In this document: positions 16,886 through 26,457 of the stretch, piece after piece
Numbering within the stretch: position 1 is the stretch's first letter
Layout: each line of letters opens with the position of its first letter
Assembly (NCBI GenBank): GCA_050250955.1
Contig: JBFWNR010000007.1
Location: forward strand, 186,001 to 250,000
Length of the DNA: 64,000 bases
Source: CAWAYR01 sp050250955
Lineage (GTDB): Bacteria > Acidobacteriota > Vicinamibacteria > Vicinamibacterales > UBA2999
Reading direction: 5' to 3'
Notes under the pieces: model-generated
What the model saw: only the letters and a program-made list of their open reading frames with translations
Told to the model about the DNA's origin: nothing
Databases searched by the model: none
Translations under genes and position numbers: made by a program

Positions 16886-17850
16886 GTGGGGCCACCGCCT
16901 CGGGCGGGCGCCTCAACGCCGGGTATGCCTACCGGTCGCGGATCGCCCCCGCCGACCATGGCCGGGCGCTGCTCGACTACCTGGCGGACCGCTACCCGCA
17001 TTCGACAGCCGCCGACTGGTTGGCCCGGCTCGAGGGCGGCGAGGTCGCCGTGGGCACCGAGACCGTCACGGCCGACGCCGTCCTCCGGACCGGCGACGCG
17101 GTGGTCTGGCAGCGGCCGCCATGGCGCGAAGCCGCGGTGCCGGAGCGCTTCGACGTCCTCCACGACGACGGCGACGTCCTGGCCGTCGCCAAGCCGAGCG
17201 GTCTGCCCACGCTGCCGGCGGGCGGCTTTCTGGAGCACACGCTGCTCCACCTGGTGCGGCGGCGCTGGCCGGCCGCGCACGCCGTTCACCGCCTCGGCCG
17301 CGCCACCTCGGGCGTGGTGCTGTTCGCGCTGTCGCCCCTCGCCGCGACCGCGCTGACCCGGGCGATGCGCGAGCGCCAGCTGGCCAAGACCTATCTGGCG
17401 CTGGTCAGCGGCGCGCCGGCCTGGCGCCGCCTCGACGTGACCACGCCGATCGGTCGGATCCCGCACCCGCGGCTGGGTACGGTCCACGCCGCCAGCGATG
17501 CCGGGCGCGAGGCGCACAGCCGCTTCGCGGTCGTCGAACCGCGTGGCGACACCACCCTGGTCGAGGTATCGATTGCCACCGGGCGGCCGCACCAGATCCG
17601 CATTCACGCGGCGGTCGCCGGGCACCCCTTGGCCGGCGACCCCGTCTACGCCGCCGGCGGCGGCCTTCGCGAGGCGCCGGGCCTGCCCGGCGACAACGGC
17701 TACCTGCTCCACGCCTGGCGCGTCTCGTTCGTGCACCCGCGCACCGCGCGGGCGTGCGCCGTGATCGCCCCGCCGCCGGCGGCCCTCGCCGCCCGGGACG
17801 GCAGCGACGACGCGTCGGGCGGCCGTGGCCGCGATCCGCTCGCGCTCTGA
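16882..17850 (+). CDS. RluA-family pseudouridine synthase with altered catalytic motif
   Basis: A 322-residue protein with an N-terminal S4-like segment (DWLARLEGGEVAVGTETVT) and the RluA catalytic domain. It contains AKPSGLPTLPAGG, the motif HRLGRATSG, KTYLALVSG and GRPHQIRIHAAVAGHPLAGD. In classical RluA enzymes the motif is HRLD-x-x-TSG with a catalytic Asp; here that position is Gly (codon GGC). Either the protein is inactive, or it belongs to the known HRLG variant group whose activity is uncertain. The start is the GTG at 16882, overlapping the previous stop codon. Confidence 0.85.
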   Translation: MSGATASGGRLNAGYAYRSRIAPADHGRALLDYLADRYPHSTAADWLARLEGGEVAVGTETVTADAVLRTGDAVVWQRPPWREAAVPERFDVLHDDGDVLAVAKPSGLPTLPAGGFLEHTLLHLVRRRWPAAHAVHRLGRATSGVVLFALSPLAATALTRAMRERQLAKTYLALVSGAPAWRRLDVTTPIGRIPHPRLGTVHAASDAGREAHSRFAVVEPRGDTTLVEVSIATGRPHQIRIHAAVAGHPLAGDPVYAAGGGLREAPGLPGDNGYLLHAWRVSFVHPRTARACAVIAPPPAALAARDGSDDASGGRGRDPLAL

Positions 17851-17866
17851 AACCGGCTGCGAAAGG

Positions 17867-17880
17867 CGTAAGCGATTACG
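17867..17880. promoter_or_regulatory. Small inverted repeat upstream of cupredoxin gene
   Basis: CGTAA and TTACG arms are separated by GCGA, in the 138-bp gap before the cupredoxin gene. A further CGTAAGC follows a few bases later. It could be an operator; the support is weak. Confidence 0.2.
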
Positions 17881-17988
17881 GCTGCCGTAAGCCCGGCCGG
17901 CGGCGGCGTCCGTCGAATGGGCGGATCACGGGCCGCGACGCCTGGCATCGCGCTTGCTCCCCAAGTGCGTGCGCCACGAAAGGTCCCT

Positions 17989-18429
17989 ATGCAGTCCCGG
18001 CTCCTGTCCGGCTTCGTCGCCGCCGTCGTCGGCGCGACGACGCTCTGGGGATGTGGCGGAGGCGGTGGCGGCGGCAGCGTCACGCCGACGGCGCCCAGCG
18101 CCCCCGCCGCTCCGGCCGCCACGACCGTCGTCGTCTCGGTCGTCGGCTCGGTCGGCAACACCGCCTACCAGCCGAACCCGGTCCGGGCCGCCACCGGCGA
18201 CACGGTGATGTTCCGCAACAACGACTCGACGGTGCATCGGATCGTCATGAACGACGGATCGGCCGATCTCGGCGACGTCGCGCCGGGCGCCACCAGCCGC
18301 GGCTTCACCGTGCGCAACGGCAACGCGCTCGAGTTCCACTGCACGATCCACCCCTCGATGGTGGGCAGCATCAACGGCGCCACCGCGCCAGAGCCGCCGT
18401 GCGAGGACATCTACGGCTACGCCTGCTGA
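17989..18429 (+). CDS. Cupredoxin-domain lipoprotein
   Basis: A 146-residue protein. The signal peptide ends in LWGC, a lipobox, followed by a long glycine run and a Pro/Ala linker. A plastocyanin/azurin-like domain follows with a complete type-1 copper ligand set: His in TVHRIV, then Cys, His and Met in FHCTIHPSM. It is anchored to the envelope and likely carries electrons or copper. The ATG has AAAGG 8 nt upstream. It lies 44 bp before the LPMO-like gene on the same strand, so a copper partnership is possible. Confidence 0.85.
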   Translation: MQSRLLSGFVAAVVGATTLWGCGGGGGGGSVTPTAPSAPAAPAATTVVVSVVGSVGNTAYQPNPVRAATGDTVMFRNNDSTVHRIVMNDGSADLGDVAPGATSRGFTVRNGNALEFHCTIHPSMVGSINGATAPEPPCEDIYGYAC

Positions 18430-18473
18430 CGGGGGCGACCGCTGTGTAGAATGGCCTCCGCCCGAGGTCCTCT

Positions 18474-19112
18474 ATGCGCCTGCACCCGCTCGCTCCCCTG
18501 GCGGTCGCCGCGGCGGTTCTCGCCGCGGCCCCCGCTCACCTCGCCGCCCACTTCAAGTTGCTCGAGCCGGCGTCGTGGATCATCGAGAACGACCGCGGCG
18601 ATCCGCAGAAGTCCACCCCCTGCGGCGCCACCGCCGACGCGAAGCTGAGCGGCACGGTGACGCCGGTGACCGGCGGTTCGTCGCTGCACCTCAAGGTGGT
18701 CGAGACCATCTACCACCCCGGCCACTACCGCGTCGCCCTGGCGGTGAACTCGCGCGAGGAACTGCCGCCCGACCCGATGACCGTCGAGCGGGTCACCGAC
18801 AAGGGACCGCGCTCGGTGTGGGGCGTGATCCAGAGCCCGCCGCAGCGGCCGGTGCTGGCTGACGGTCTGTTCCCCCATTACACGCGTCCGGCCGGCCCGC
18901 AGACCTACGAGGCCGAGATCCCGATCCCGAACATCACCTGCCCGAAGTGCACGCTCCAGGTGATCCAGTTCATGGCCGACCACGCCTACAACCAGCCGGG
19001 CGGCTACTCGTATCATCACTGCGCCGAGCTGGCGATCACCGCCGACCCGTCCAAACCGCTCGACGCCGGGTGGCCGGCCGCGGTGTCGACCACCGCGGCG
19101 CCCCGGCAGTAG
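18474..19112 (+). CDS. Secreted LPMO-like protein with N-terminal His (SCE4755-like)
   Basis: A 212-residue protein. The signal peptide appears to be cleaved at LAA/HFKLLEPASW, leaving histidine as residue 1. This is the hallmark of copper histidine-brace enzymes (lytic polysaccharide monooxygenases and relatives). A second candidate brace histidine lies in GYSYHHCAEL, and a cysteine pair is in ITCPKCTLQV. It resembles the group annotated as SCE4755-family polysaccharide monooxygenase-like proteins. The substrate is unknown. A TAGAAT box is at 18447-18452. It follows the cupredoxin gene, a plausible copper donor or electron donor. Confidence 0.78.
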   Translation: MRLHPLAPLAVAAAVLAAAPAHLAAHFKLLEPASWIIENDRGDPQKSTPCGATADAKLSGTVTPVTGGSSLHLKVVETIYHPGHYRVALAVNSREELPPDPMTVERVTDKGPRSVWGVIQSPPQRPVLADGLFPHYTRPAGPQTYEAEIPIPNITCPKCTLQVIQFMADHAYNQPGGYSYHHCAELAITADPSKPLDAGWPAAVSTTAAPRQ

Positions 19113-19127
19113 CCGCGGCGACCGGCG

Positions 19128-20204
19128 TCAGATCAGGAACGCCCGCAGCGCCGCGATCTCGGCCTCCAGCGCCGGCCGGAACGCGCGGTCGCGGGGCGCC
19201 CGGCCGGCGACGAAGCCGAGCGCAACGTCCAGGGCCCGGGGGGTGCGGGTGACGTTGGCCCAGCCGATCACCTGGTCGCGCCACAGCAGCGGCAGGGCGT
19301 AGTAGCCCAGCTGCCGCCTGGCCTCGGGGGTGTAGGCCTCGAAGCGATACGCCCAGCCCCACAGGTGCTCGAACCGTCGCCGATCCCAGACCACCGGGTC
19401 GAACGGCGCCAGCAGCCGCACCGCGTCGGGCACCGCGCCGTCCGGGGTCTCCGCGACGGGCCAGTAATAGGTCATGCCGTCGACGACACCGTGCGCGAGG
19501 CGGCGGCGCGCCCGGGCCAGCGTCGCCGTCAGTTCGCCCTGCCACTGCGGCGCGGCGTGGCGCAGCCGGCGCACCAGCCACGACAGCGTCGCCGACGGCA
19601 GCGGCGCATACAACCCGACGACGACATCGACGAGCGCATCGAGCCGGGCGCGGCGGGCGGCCGGCGCGGTGACGCGTGGCCCGTGGTCGCGCGCCGCGTA
19701 GAGCCGAATGCCGCCGTCGCGGCCGTGGACGCGCAGCGCCCCGCGGTAGTGCAGGTGGTCGAGGGCGTGGGTGGTGGCGCTCGACGAGCCGCCCCAGTAG
19801 TTCCGTACCGCGCCGTGGGCGAAGTGATCGTCGACATCGCGCGGGTGGACCGGGCCGCGCTCGCGGACGAACGCCAGCACCCTGGCGCCGACGCGGGCCC
19901 CCGGTGACGGCCACGCCCCGAAGCCGCCGCGTGGGTGCATCAGCGCCTGCAGCCGGCGCGGCAGGAAGCCGTAGTTGACGAAGAAGTCCTCCTCGACGTC
20001 GAGCTCCGCGTAGCGTCGCTCCAGGTCGCCGGCCCGGTAGCCGACGACGCGGTGCCGCAGGATCAGGTCCTGGGCCCGCGCCGGCGCCCGGATCGGATCG
20101 GCCTGCACGAACCCGAGCGCGTCGATGGCGGCGCCGAGCGCCACCGGCGCGAACAGGCTGCGCGCCACCGCATGTCGGCGCAATTCGGGCAACGACAGAA
20201 TCAT
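19128..20204 (-). CDS. YcaQ/AlkZ-family winged-helix DNA glycosylase-like protein
   Basis: A 358-residue HTH_42 family protein. The region near residues 34-36 reads QAD, the Q-x-D arrangement seen in YcaQ (interstrand-crosslink glycosylase), not the Q-x-Q of AlkZ. Further family landmarks are VEEDFFVNYGFLPRR, HYRGALRVHGRDGG and LAPFDPVVWDRRRFEHLWGW. It has no signal peptide and is presumably a cytoplasmic DNA-repair enzyme. It converges with the LPMO-like gene (15 bp apart). Confidence 0.85.
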   Translation of the reverse strand: MILSLPELRRHAVARSLFAPVALGAAIDALGFVQADPIRAPARAQDLILRHRVVGYRAGDLERRYAELDVEEDFFVNYGFLPRRLQALMHPRGGFGAWPSPGARVGARVLAFVRERGPVHPRDVDDHFAHGAVRNYWGGSSSATTHALDHLHYRGALRVHGRDGGIRLYAARDHGPRVTAPAARRARLDALVDVVVGLYAPLPSATLSWLVRRLRHAAPQWQGELTATLARARRRLAHGVVDGMTYYWPVAETPDGAVPDAVRLLAPFDPVVWDRRRFEHLWGWAYRFEAYTPEARRQLGYYALPLLWRDQVIGWANVTRTPRALDVALGFVAGRAPRDRAFRPALEAEIAALRAFLI

Positions 20205-20244
20205 GAGGTCACGTGACAGCGCGACTGCGTGACAGCACGCTCCC

Positions 20245-20275
20245 CTGGCCGCTGGACCCTAGCCGCTAGCCGCTG
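20245..20275. repeat. Heptamer tandem repeat (CTAGCCG type)
   Basis: Four and a half 7-bp units (CTGGCCG, CTGGACC, CTAGCCG, CTAGCCG). The block overlaps the end of the MFS gene; the TAG stop and the last codons of that gene lie inside it. Confidence 0.8.
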
Positions 20276-21551
20276 TCTTGATCACGTTCCCGCCGCGCCG
20301 GCCGAAGCCGAGCGCCGCGGCCAGGGTCAGGACGCCGGCGCCGATCATCACCCACGCCGGCGAGGTCGGCGATCCGGTGTCGCGCACCAATGTCGTGGCA
20401 ACCAGCGGCGCCGTGCCGCTGAACAGCGTGAAGGCGACGTTGAAGACCAGGGCCACGCCGGTGAAACGGATCCGGGTCGGGAACAGGTCGGTCAGCAGCA
20501 CCGCGAAGGTGCCGTTGCAGAGGCTGGCGGTGAGCGCCGCCAGGGTCATGAGGGGCACCAGCCCGAGGGCGCGCGCCGCCAGCGCGTTGTAGAACGGAAA
20601 CGCCAGCAGGATGAGGGCCGCCGCCCCGGCGCCGATCAGCAGCCGCGGCGCGACGCGATCGGCCAGTCGCCCGACGGCGAGGATCGCTGCGGCGTGGACG
20701 ACGACCCCGACGGTCTGCGCGACCACCGCGTCGCGGGCGTCGTACTGGAGCACCCCCGACAGGTAGGCGGGCATCAGCGCGAAGAACAGCCCGTTGAAGG
20801 CGCCGGTGGCCGCCAGGCCGCCGATGCCCACCAGCACCTCGGCACGGTGCGTGCGCAGCACCTCGCCGAACGGCCGCTTCGCCGCCAGGGCCTTCATGCG
20901 CGCGAACTCCGGCGACTCCTCCATCGCCCGGCGCATCAGGACGCTGAGCAGGCCGGCCAGGCCGCCGAGGACGAAGGCGATGCGCCAGCCGTAGATCGGC
21001 ACGAGTTCGCGCGGCAGCCACGTGCGCACGCCCAGACTGACCCCCGAGGCGACCGCCACTCCCAGCGTGACGCAGGCAAACACCAGCCCGCAGACGAATG
21101 GGGCATGGCGCGGCGCGGTCTCGACGACGTAGGTGAGCGCGCCGGGCAGCTCGCCGCCGATGCAGAAGCCCTGCACCAGCCGGAGCGTGACCATCAGCAG
21201 GCTCGCCCACACCCCCCAGGTGGCGTAGGGTGGCACCAACCCCATGCCGAGCGTCGCCGCCGACATCACGAACAGCGACAACAGGAAGACCGTCCGCCGG
21301 CCGTGGCGATCGCCGAAGTGGCTGAGCACGAGCCCGCCGATCGGCCGCGCCAGGTAGCCGGCGGCGAAGGCGCCGAAGGACGCCATCAGCGAGACGATCG
21401 GCGTGCTGTTGGGGAAGATGGCCTCGGCGATGTCGCGGGCGAACACGCCGAACACCACGAAGTCGTAGAACTCGAGCGTGCCGCCCAGGCTGGCGAGGAG
21501 GACGATCTTCCAGCCGGCGGCGCTGATCCCGTTGGTGTGCACGCGCGGCAT
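20259..21551 (-). CDS. MFS transporter, metabolite:H+ symporter type
   Basis: A 430-residue protein with about twelve hydrophobic helices. The MHS-family signature GHFGDRHGRR-like loop is present as SHFGDRHGRRTVF after helix 2, and GFCIGGELPGA follows. ASLGGTLEFYDFVVFGVFA at the N-terminus is typical of proline/betaine or dicarboxylate symporters. The start is the ATG at 21551; an upstream in-frame start at 21587 would add residues encoded by the hairpin at 21562-21581. Its last residues (AASG, stop) are encoded by the heptamer repeat at 20245-20275. The substrate is unknown. Confidence 0.85.
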   Translation of the reverse strand: MPRVHTNGISAAGWKIVLLASLGGTLEFYDFVVFGVFARDIAEAIFPNSTPIVSLMASFGAFAAGYLARPIGGLVLSHFGDRHGRRTVFLLSLFVMSAATLGMGLVPPYATWGVWASLLMVTLRLVQGFCIGGELPGALTYVVETAPRHAPFVCGLVFACVTLGVAVASGVSLGVRTWLPRELVPIYGWRIAFVLGGLAGLLSVLMRRAMEESPEFARMKALAAKRPFGEVLRTHRAEVLVGIGGLAATGAFNGLFFALMPAYLSGVLQYDARDAVVAQTVGVVVHAAAILAVGRLADRVAPRLLIGAGAAALILLAFPFYNALAARALGLVPLMTLAALTASLCNGTFAVLLTDLFPTRIRFTGVALVFNVAFTLFSGTAPLVATTLVRDTGSPTSPAWVMIGAGVLTLAAALGFGRRGGNVIKTAASG

Positions 21552-21561
21552 TATCGCCCAC

Positions 21562-21581
21562 GGCGGAGCTGACGCTCCGCC
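21562..21581 (-). terminator. Hairpin after ABC-F gene
   Basis: A perfect 8-bp stem (GGCGGAGC and complement) with a TGAC loop between the ABC-F stop and the MFS start. It has no T-run, so it may be a terminator or a repeat-derived hairpin. Confidence 0.4.
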
Positions 21582-21614
21582 CCACACGTCCCGGGATGCC
21601 CGCTGCCGCGTCGG

Positions 21615-23216
<1,602 letters not shown>

Positions 23217-23261
23217 CGTCGTCGTCCCCCGGTCGCCCCGCGGCGCGGGGCGCAAACGATC

Positions 23262-23267
23262 TAGTCT
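23262..23267 (+). promoter_or_regulatory. -10-like box, leaderless spacing to 23276
   Basis: TAGTCT ends 8 nt before the GTG at 23276, with no Shine-Dalgarno sequence in between. Confidence 0.4.
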
Positions 23268-23275
23268 ACCAGCCG

Positions 23276-23719
23276 GTGCCGCCGCCCGCCTGGCTGGCCG
23301 ACGAGGCCGCCCTCGACGCCTTCATCGCCGCCTGGCGCGCCGGGACCCTCCCCAAGCCCGAGTGGACCCACGCCGCGCACGTCGGCGTCTGCGCCTGGCA
23401 CGCCTGGGACGGTGCGGCCCTGGAGGCCGTGTTCGCCGCCATGAAGCGCGGCATCACCGCCTACAACCTGGCGGTGGGCACGGCCAATACCGCGACGAGC
23501 GGGTATCACGAGACGTTGACCCGCTTCTGGGTCGGGGTCGTCGTCGCCCACGGGCGCCAGGCGCGAGCGGCCACCAGGCTCGAGGCGGTCCGCTCGGCGG
23601 TGGCGGCCTATGGCACGGCGCGCGGCCTGCACAGCGAGTACTACGGCTTCGACGTCGTCAACGATTCCCGCGCCCGGGCGGCCTGGGTACCGCCCGACCG
23701 CCGGCCGGCGCCAGGCTGA
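23276..23719 (+). CDS. Conserved hypothetical protein with WTHxAH motif
   Basis: A 147-residue soluble protein with no signal peptide. The most distinctive part is EWTHAAHVGVCAWHAWDG near residues 28-45, followed by MKRGITAYNLAVGTANTATS and YHETLTRFWVGVV. The clustered histidines suggest a small helical metal- or ligand-binding fold, but I do not recognise a function. It starts at a GTG only 59 bp from the divergent ABC-F start and has a leaderless-type -10 box. Confidence 0.65.
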   Translation: MPPPAWLADEAALDAFIAAWRAGTLPKPEWTHAAHVGVCAWHAWDGAALEAVFAAMKRGITAYNLAVGTANTATSGYHETLTRFWVGVVVAHGRQARAATRLEAVRSAVAAYGTARGLHSEYYGFDVVNDSRARAAWVPPDRRPAPG

Positions 23720-23929
23720 CACCCGGTTCGGCGTCGGGCCCGCATCTGTCCACGCCACGCGCCATCGCGTGACAAGACGAGACAAAATCAGGCGAGTTCT
23801 TGCACGTTTCCGGCGAGAATCCGCGAATTCGATGGTGTCAATCCGGTGTATATTTTGCGGAATTACCGAGCGGGCCCAGCACCCGCCCAGGCGCTGTCTG
23901 CGCGCCGCCGGTCGTCGGGAGTCGAACGA
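23720..23929 (+). promoter_or_regulatory. AT-richer leader region of triad B
   Basis: A 210-bp gap with base composition clearly richer in A and T than its neighbours. TTGCAC occurs at 23800-23805 and TATATT at 23849-23854, but they are too far apart to form one promoter. It probably contains the triad B promoter; the exact elements are uncertain. No ORF here looks real. Confidence 0.35.
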
Positions 23930-26419
23930 ATGACGCGTGCGAGAGTCACTGTCGTGGGCGCGGCACTCCTCGGTGTCGGCCTGGCCGTTTCCACCGGCGT
24001 CGAAGGCCGGGGCCAGTCGGCCATGGCACCATCGCCACCGGCACCCGCCGCCGCCGCGCGCGCCGCGGCCCAGGCCCCGGTCGCTTCCCATGCCGCGGCG
24101 CCGGCGCTCTCGGCGCGCGAGCAGAGCGAGCTCATCAAGACCTACTGCGCGACGTGCCACAGCGAGCGCGCCAAGGCCGGCGGCCTGTCGCTGGCCGGGT
24201 TCGACGCCATGCGCGCCCACGAGCAGTCGGACGTGGTCGAGAAGATGATCCGGAAGCTCAGCGCCGGGCTGATGCCACCGCCGGGCGCCAAGCGTCCCGA
24301 GAGCCCCACGCTCGACGCCCTCACCGCGGCCCTCGAAGGGCGGATGGACGAGTACGCGGCCGCCAACCCCGACCCCGGCCGCCGCACGTTCCAGCGTCTG
24401 AACCGCCCGGAGTACGAGCGCGCGATCGCCGAGCTGCTCGACCTCGAGATCGACGCCGCCAGCTGGCTGCCACTCGACCAGAAGAGCGCCAACTTCGACA
24501 ACATCGCCGACGAGCAGGGCCTGTCGCCGACCTTGCTGGAGGCGTATCTCAACGCCGCCGGCGACATCAGCCGGATGGCGGTGGGCGACAAGCGGGCGGC
24601 GCGCGTCGACGTCACCTACACCACGCCGAGCTACGTGTCGCAGCACCCGTGGGACCACGTCGAGGGCGCCCCCTACGGTACCCGCGGGGGCATGGTGGTG
24701 GACCACGTCTTCCCCGCCGACGCCGAGTACGAGTTCGAGCTGCTCATCATCTCCGGCGACAACGCCCGCGGCGAAGACCTCGACGTCTCGATCGACGGCC
24801 AGCGCGTCGCGCTCATCAAGTTCGAAAGCGCGCCGGCGGCCGCCGCCGACGGCCGCGGCGGCTATCCGTTCCGGACCGACCCGATCCGCGTCAGGGCCGG
24901 CACCCACCGCATCGCCGCCGCCTTCGTCCGGCGCAGCGACGGCCCGTATGAAGACCTGATCAAGCCGCACGAGTGGAGCTACGCCGGCGGCGGGTCGGGC
25001 GGCGCCGGGATCACGACGCTGCCCCACCTGCGCGACCTGGTCGTCGCCGGCCCCTACAACGCCACGGGGATTTCGGAGACCCCGAGCCGGCAACGCATCT
25101 TCTCCTGCCGGCCGACCGCGGCGGCCGAAGAGGTGCCGTGCGCCCGGTCGATCCTGACCCGGCTGGCCGGCGACGCCTACCGGCGGCCGCTGACCACCGC
25201 GGAAGTCGACTCGCTGATGCCGTTCTACGAGAAGGGCGCCGCCGACGGCGGCTTCGAAGGCGGCGTGCGCGCCGCGCTGGAAGCGGTCCTGGCCAGCCCG
25301 CACTTCGTGTTCCGCATGGAACGCGACGGCCAGGTGACCCGCGGCCAGGGGTCGATCCGCGTCGCCGACCTCGACCTGGCCTCGCGGCTGTCGTTCTTCC
25401 TGTGGGGCGCCCCGCCGGACGACGACCTGCGGGCGCTGGCGGCCGGCGGCAAGCTGCAGGGCCGCGGCCTGGTGCTGCAGGCCGAGCGGATGCTCGCCGA
25501 CCCGCGGGCCGCGGCGCTCGGCACGCGCTTTGCGGCGCAGTGGCTGCGCCTGCAGGACCTCGACAAGGTCCACCCCGATCCGAACTTCTTCCCCAACTTC
25601 GACGAGAACATCGCCGCGGCGATGAAGGAAGAGACAATCACCTTCTTCAACGACCTGGTGCGGCGCGACGCCAGCCTGCTCGATCTCTACACCGCCGACT
25701 ACACGTTCGTGAACGAGCGGCTGGCCCGCCACTACGGCTTCCCGGGCGTCATCGGGCCGCAGTTCCGCCGCGTGGCCTACCCCGACGCCTCGCGCCGCGG
25801 CATCCTCGGCCAGGGCTCGGTGCTGGTCCAGACCTCGCTGGCCAACCGCACCTCGCCGGTGCTGCGCGGCAAGTGGGTGATGGAGGTGCTGCTCGGCACG
25901 CCGCCGCCCCCGCCGCCGCCCAACGTGCCGACCCTCGAGGAATCGGCCGGCGCCAAGGACGGCAAGCTGCTGACGACGCGCGAGCGGATGGAACTGCATC
26001 GCGCCAACCCGACCTGCAACGCCTGCCACCGCTTCATGGACCCGATCGGCCTGTCGCTCGACAGCTTCGACGTCACCGGGCGGTGGCGCGTCCGCGAGAA
26101 CGGCATGCCGCTCGACACCCGCGGCGACTACTACGACGGCAGCCCGATCAACGACCTCGGCCAGCTCACCGCGGCGCTGATGAAGCGGCCCGACCCGCTG
26201 GTCCGCACCTTCACCGAGAACCTGATGGCCTACGCCCTGGGCCGCCGGGTGGAGACCTTCGATCAGCCGGCGGTGCGGGCCATCGCCCGCCAGGCCGAGG
26301 CCGACGGCTACAAGCTGTCGGCGTTCATCCTCGGCGTCGTCAGGAGCGACGCCTTCCAGCGAAAGCGGGCCGAGCCGCCGGCGACCACCGACGCCGCCCA
26401 GGATGCCGGGCGCCGCTAG
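23930..26419 (+). CDS. DUF1592-type diheme cytochrome, triad B
   Basis: An 829-residue secreted paralogue of the proteins at 11124-13586 and 40532-43045. It has a signal peptide at about 1-30, an Ala/Pro-rich linker and heme site 1 CATCH at 73-77. DUF1587 (RLNRPEYERAIAELLDLEID), DUF1595, DUF1592 (ASRLSFFLWGAPPDDDLR) and DUF1588 (RTSPVLRGKWVMEVLLG plus polyproline) follow. Heme site 2 is CNACH, then DUF1585. The start is the ATG at 23930. It is followed by its DUF1552 partner after 38 bp. Likely a periplasmic electron-transfer protein. Confidence 0.92.
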   Translation: MTRARVTVVGAALLGVGLAVSTGVEGRGQSAMAPSPPAPAAAARAAAQAPVASHAAAPALSAREQSELIKTYCATCHSERAKAGGLSLAGFDAMRAHEQSDVVEKMIRKLSAGLMPPPGAKRPESPTLDALTAALEGRMDEYAAANPDPGRRTFQRLNRPEYERAIAELLDLEIDAASWLPLDQKSANFDNIADEQGLSPTLLEAYLNAAGDISRMAVGDKRAARVDVTYTTPSYVSQHPWDHVEGAPYGTRGGMVVDHVFPADAEYEFELLIISGDNARGEDLDVSIDGQRVALIKFESAPAAAADGRGGYPFRTDPIRVRAGTHRIAAAFVRRSDGPYEDLIKPHEWSYAGGGSGGAGITTLPHLRDLVVAGPYNATGISETPSRQRIFSCRPTAAAEEVPCARSILTRLAGDAYRRPLTTAEVDSLMPFYEKGAADGGFEGGVRAALEAVLASPHFVFRMERDGQVTRGQGSIRVADLDLASRLSFFLWGAPPDDDLRALAAGGKLQGRGLVLQAERMLADPRAAALGTRFAAQWLRLQDLDKVHPDPNFFPNFDENIAAAMKEETITFFNDLVRRDASLLDLYTADYTFVNERLARHYGFPGVIGPQFRRVAYPDASRRGILGQGSVLVQTSLANRTSPVLRGKWVMEVLLGTPPPPPPPNVPTLEESAGAKDGKLLTTRERMELHRANPTCNACHRFMDPIGLSLDSFDVTGRWRVRENGMPLDTRGDYYDGSPINDLGQLTAALMKRPDPLVRTFTENLMAYALGRRVETFDQPAVRAIARQAEADGYKLSAFILGVVRSDAFQRKRAEPPATTDAAQDAGRR

Positions 26420-26457
26420 CGCCCGGCACGACCGTCCACGGACCCAGGAGACTCCCG

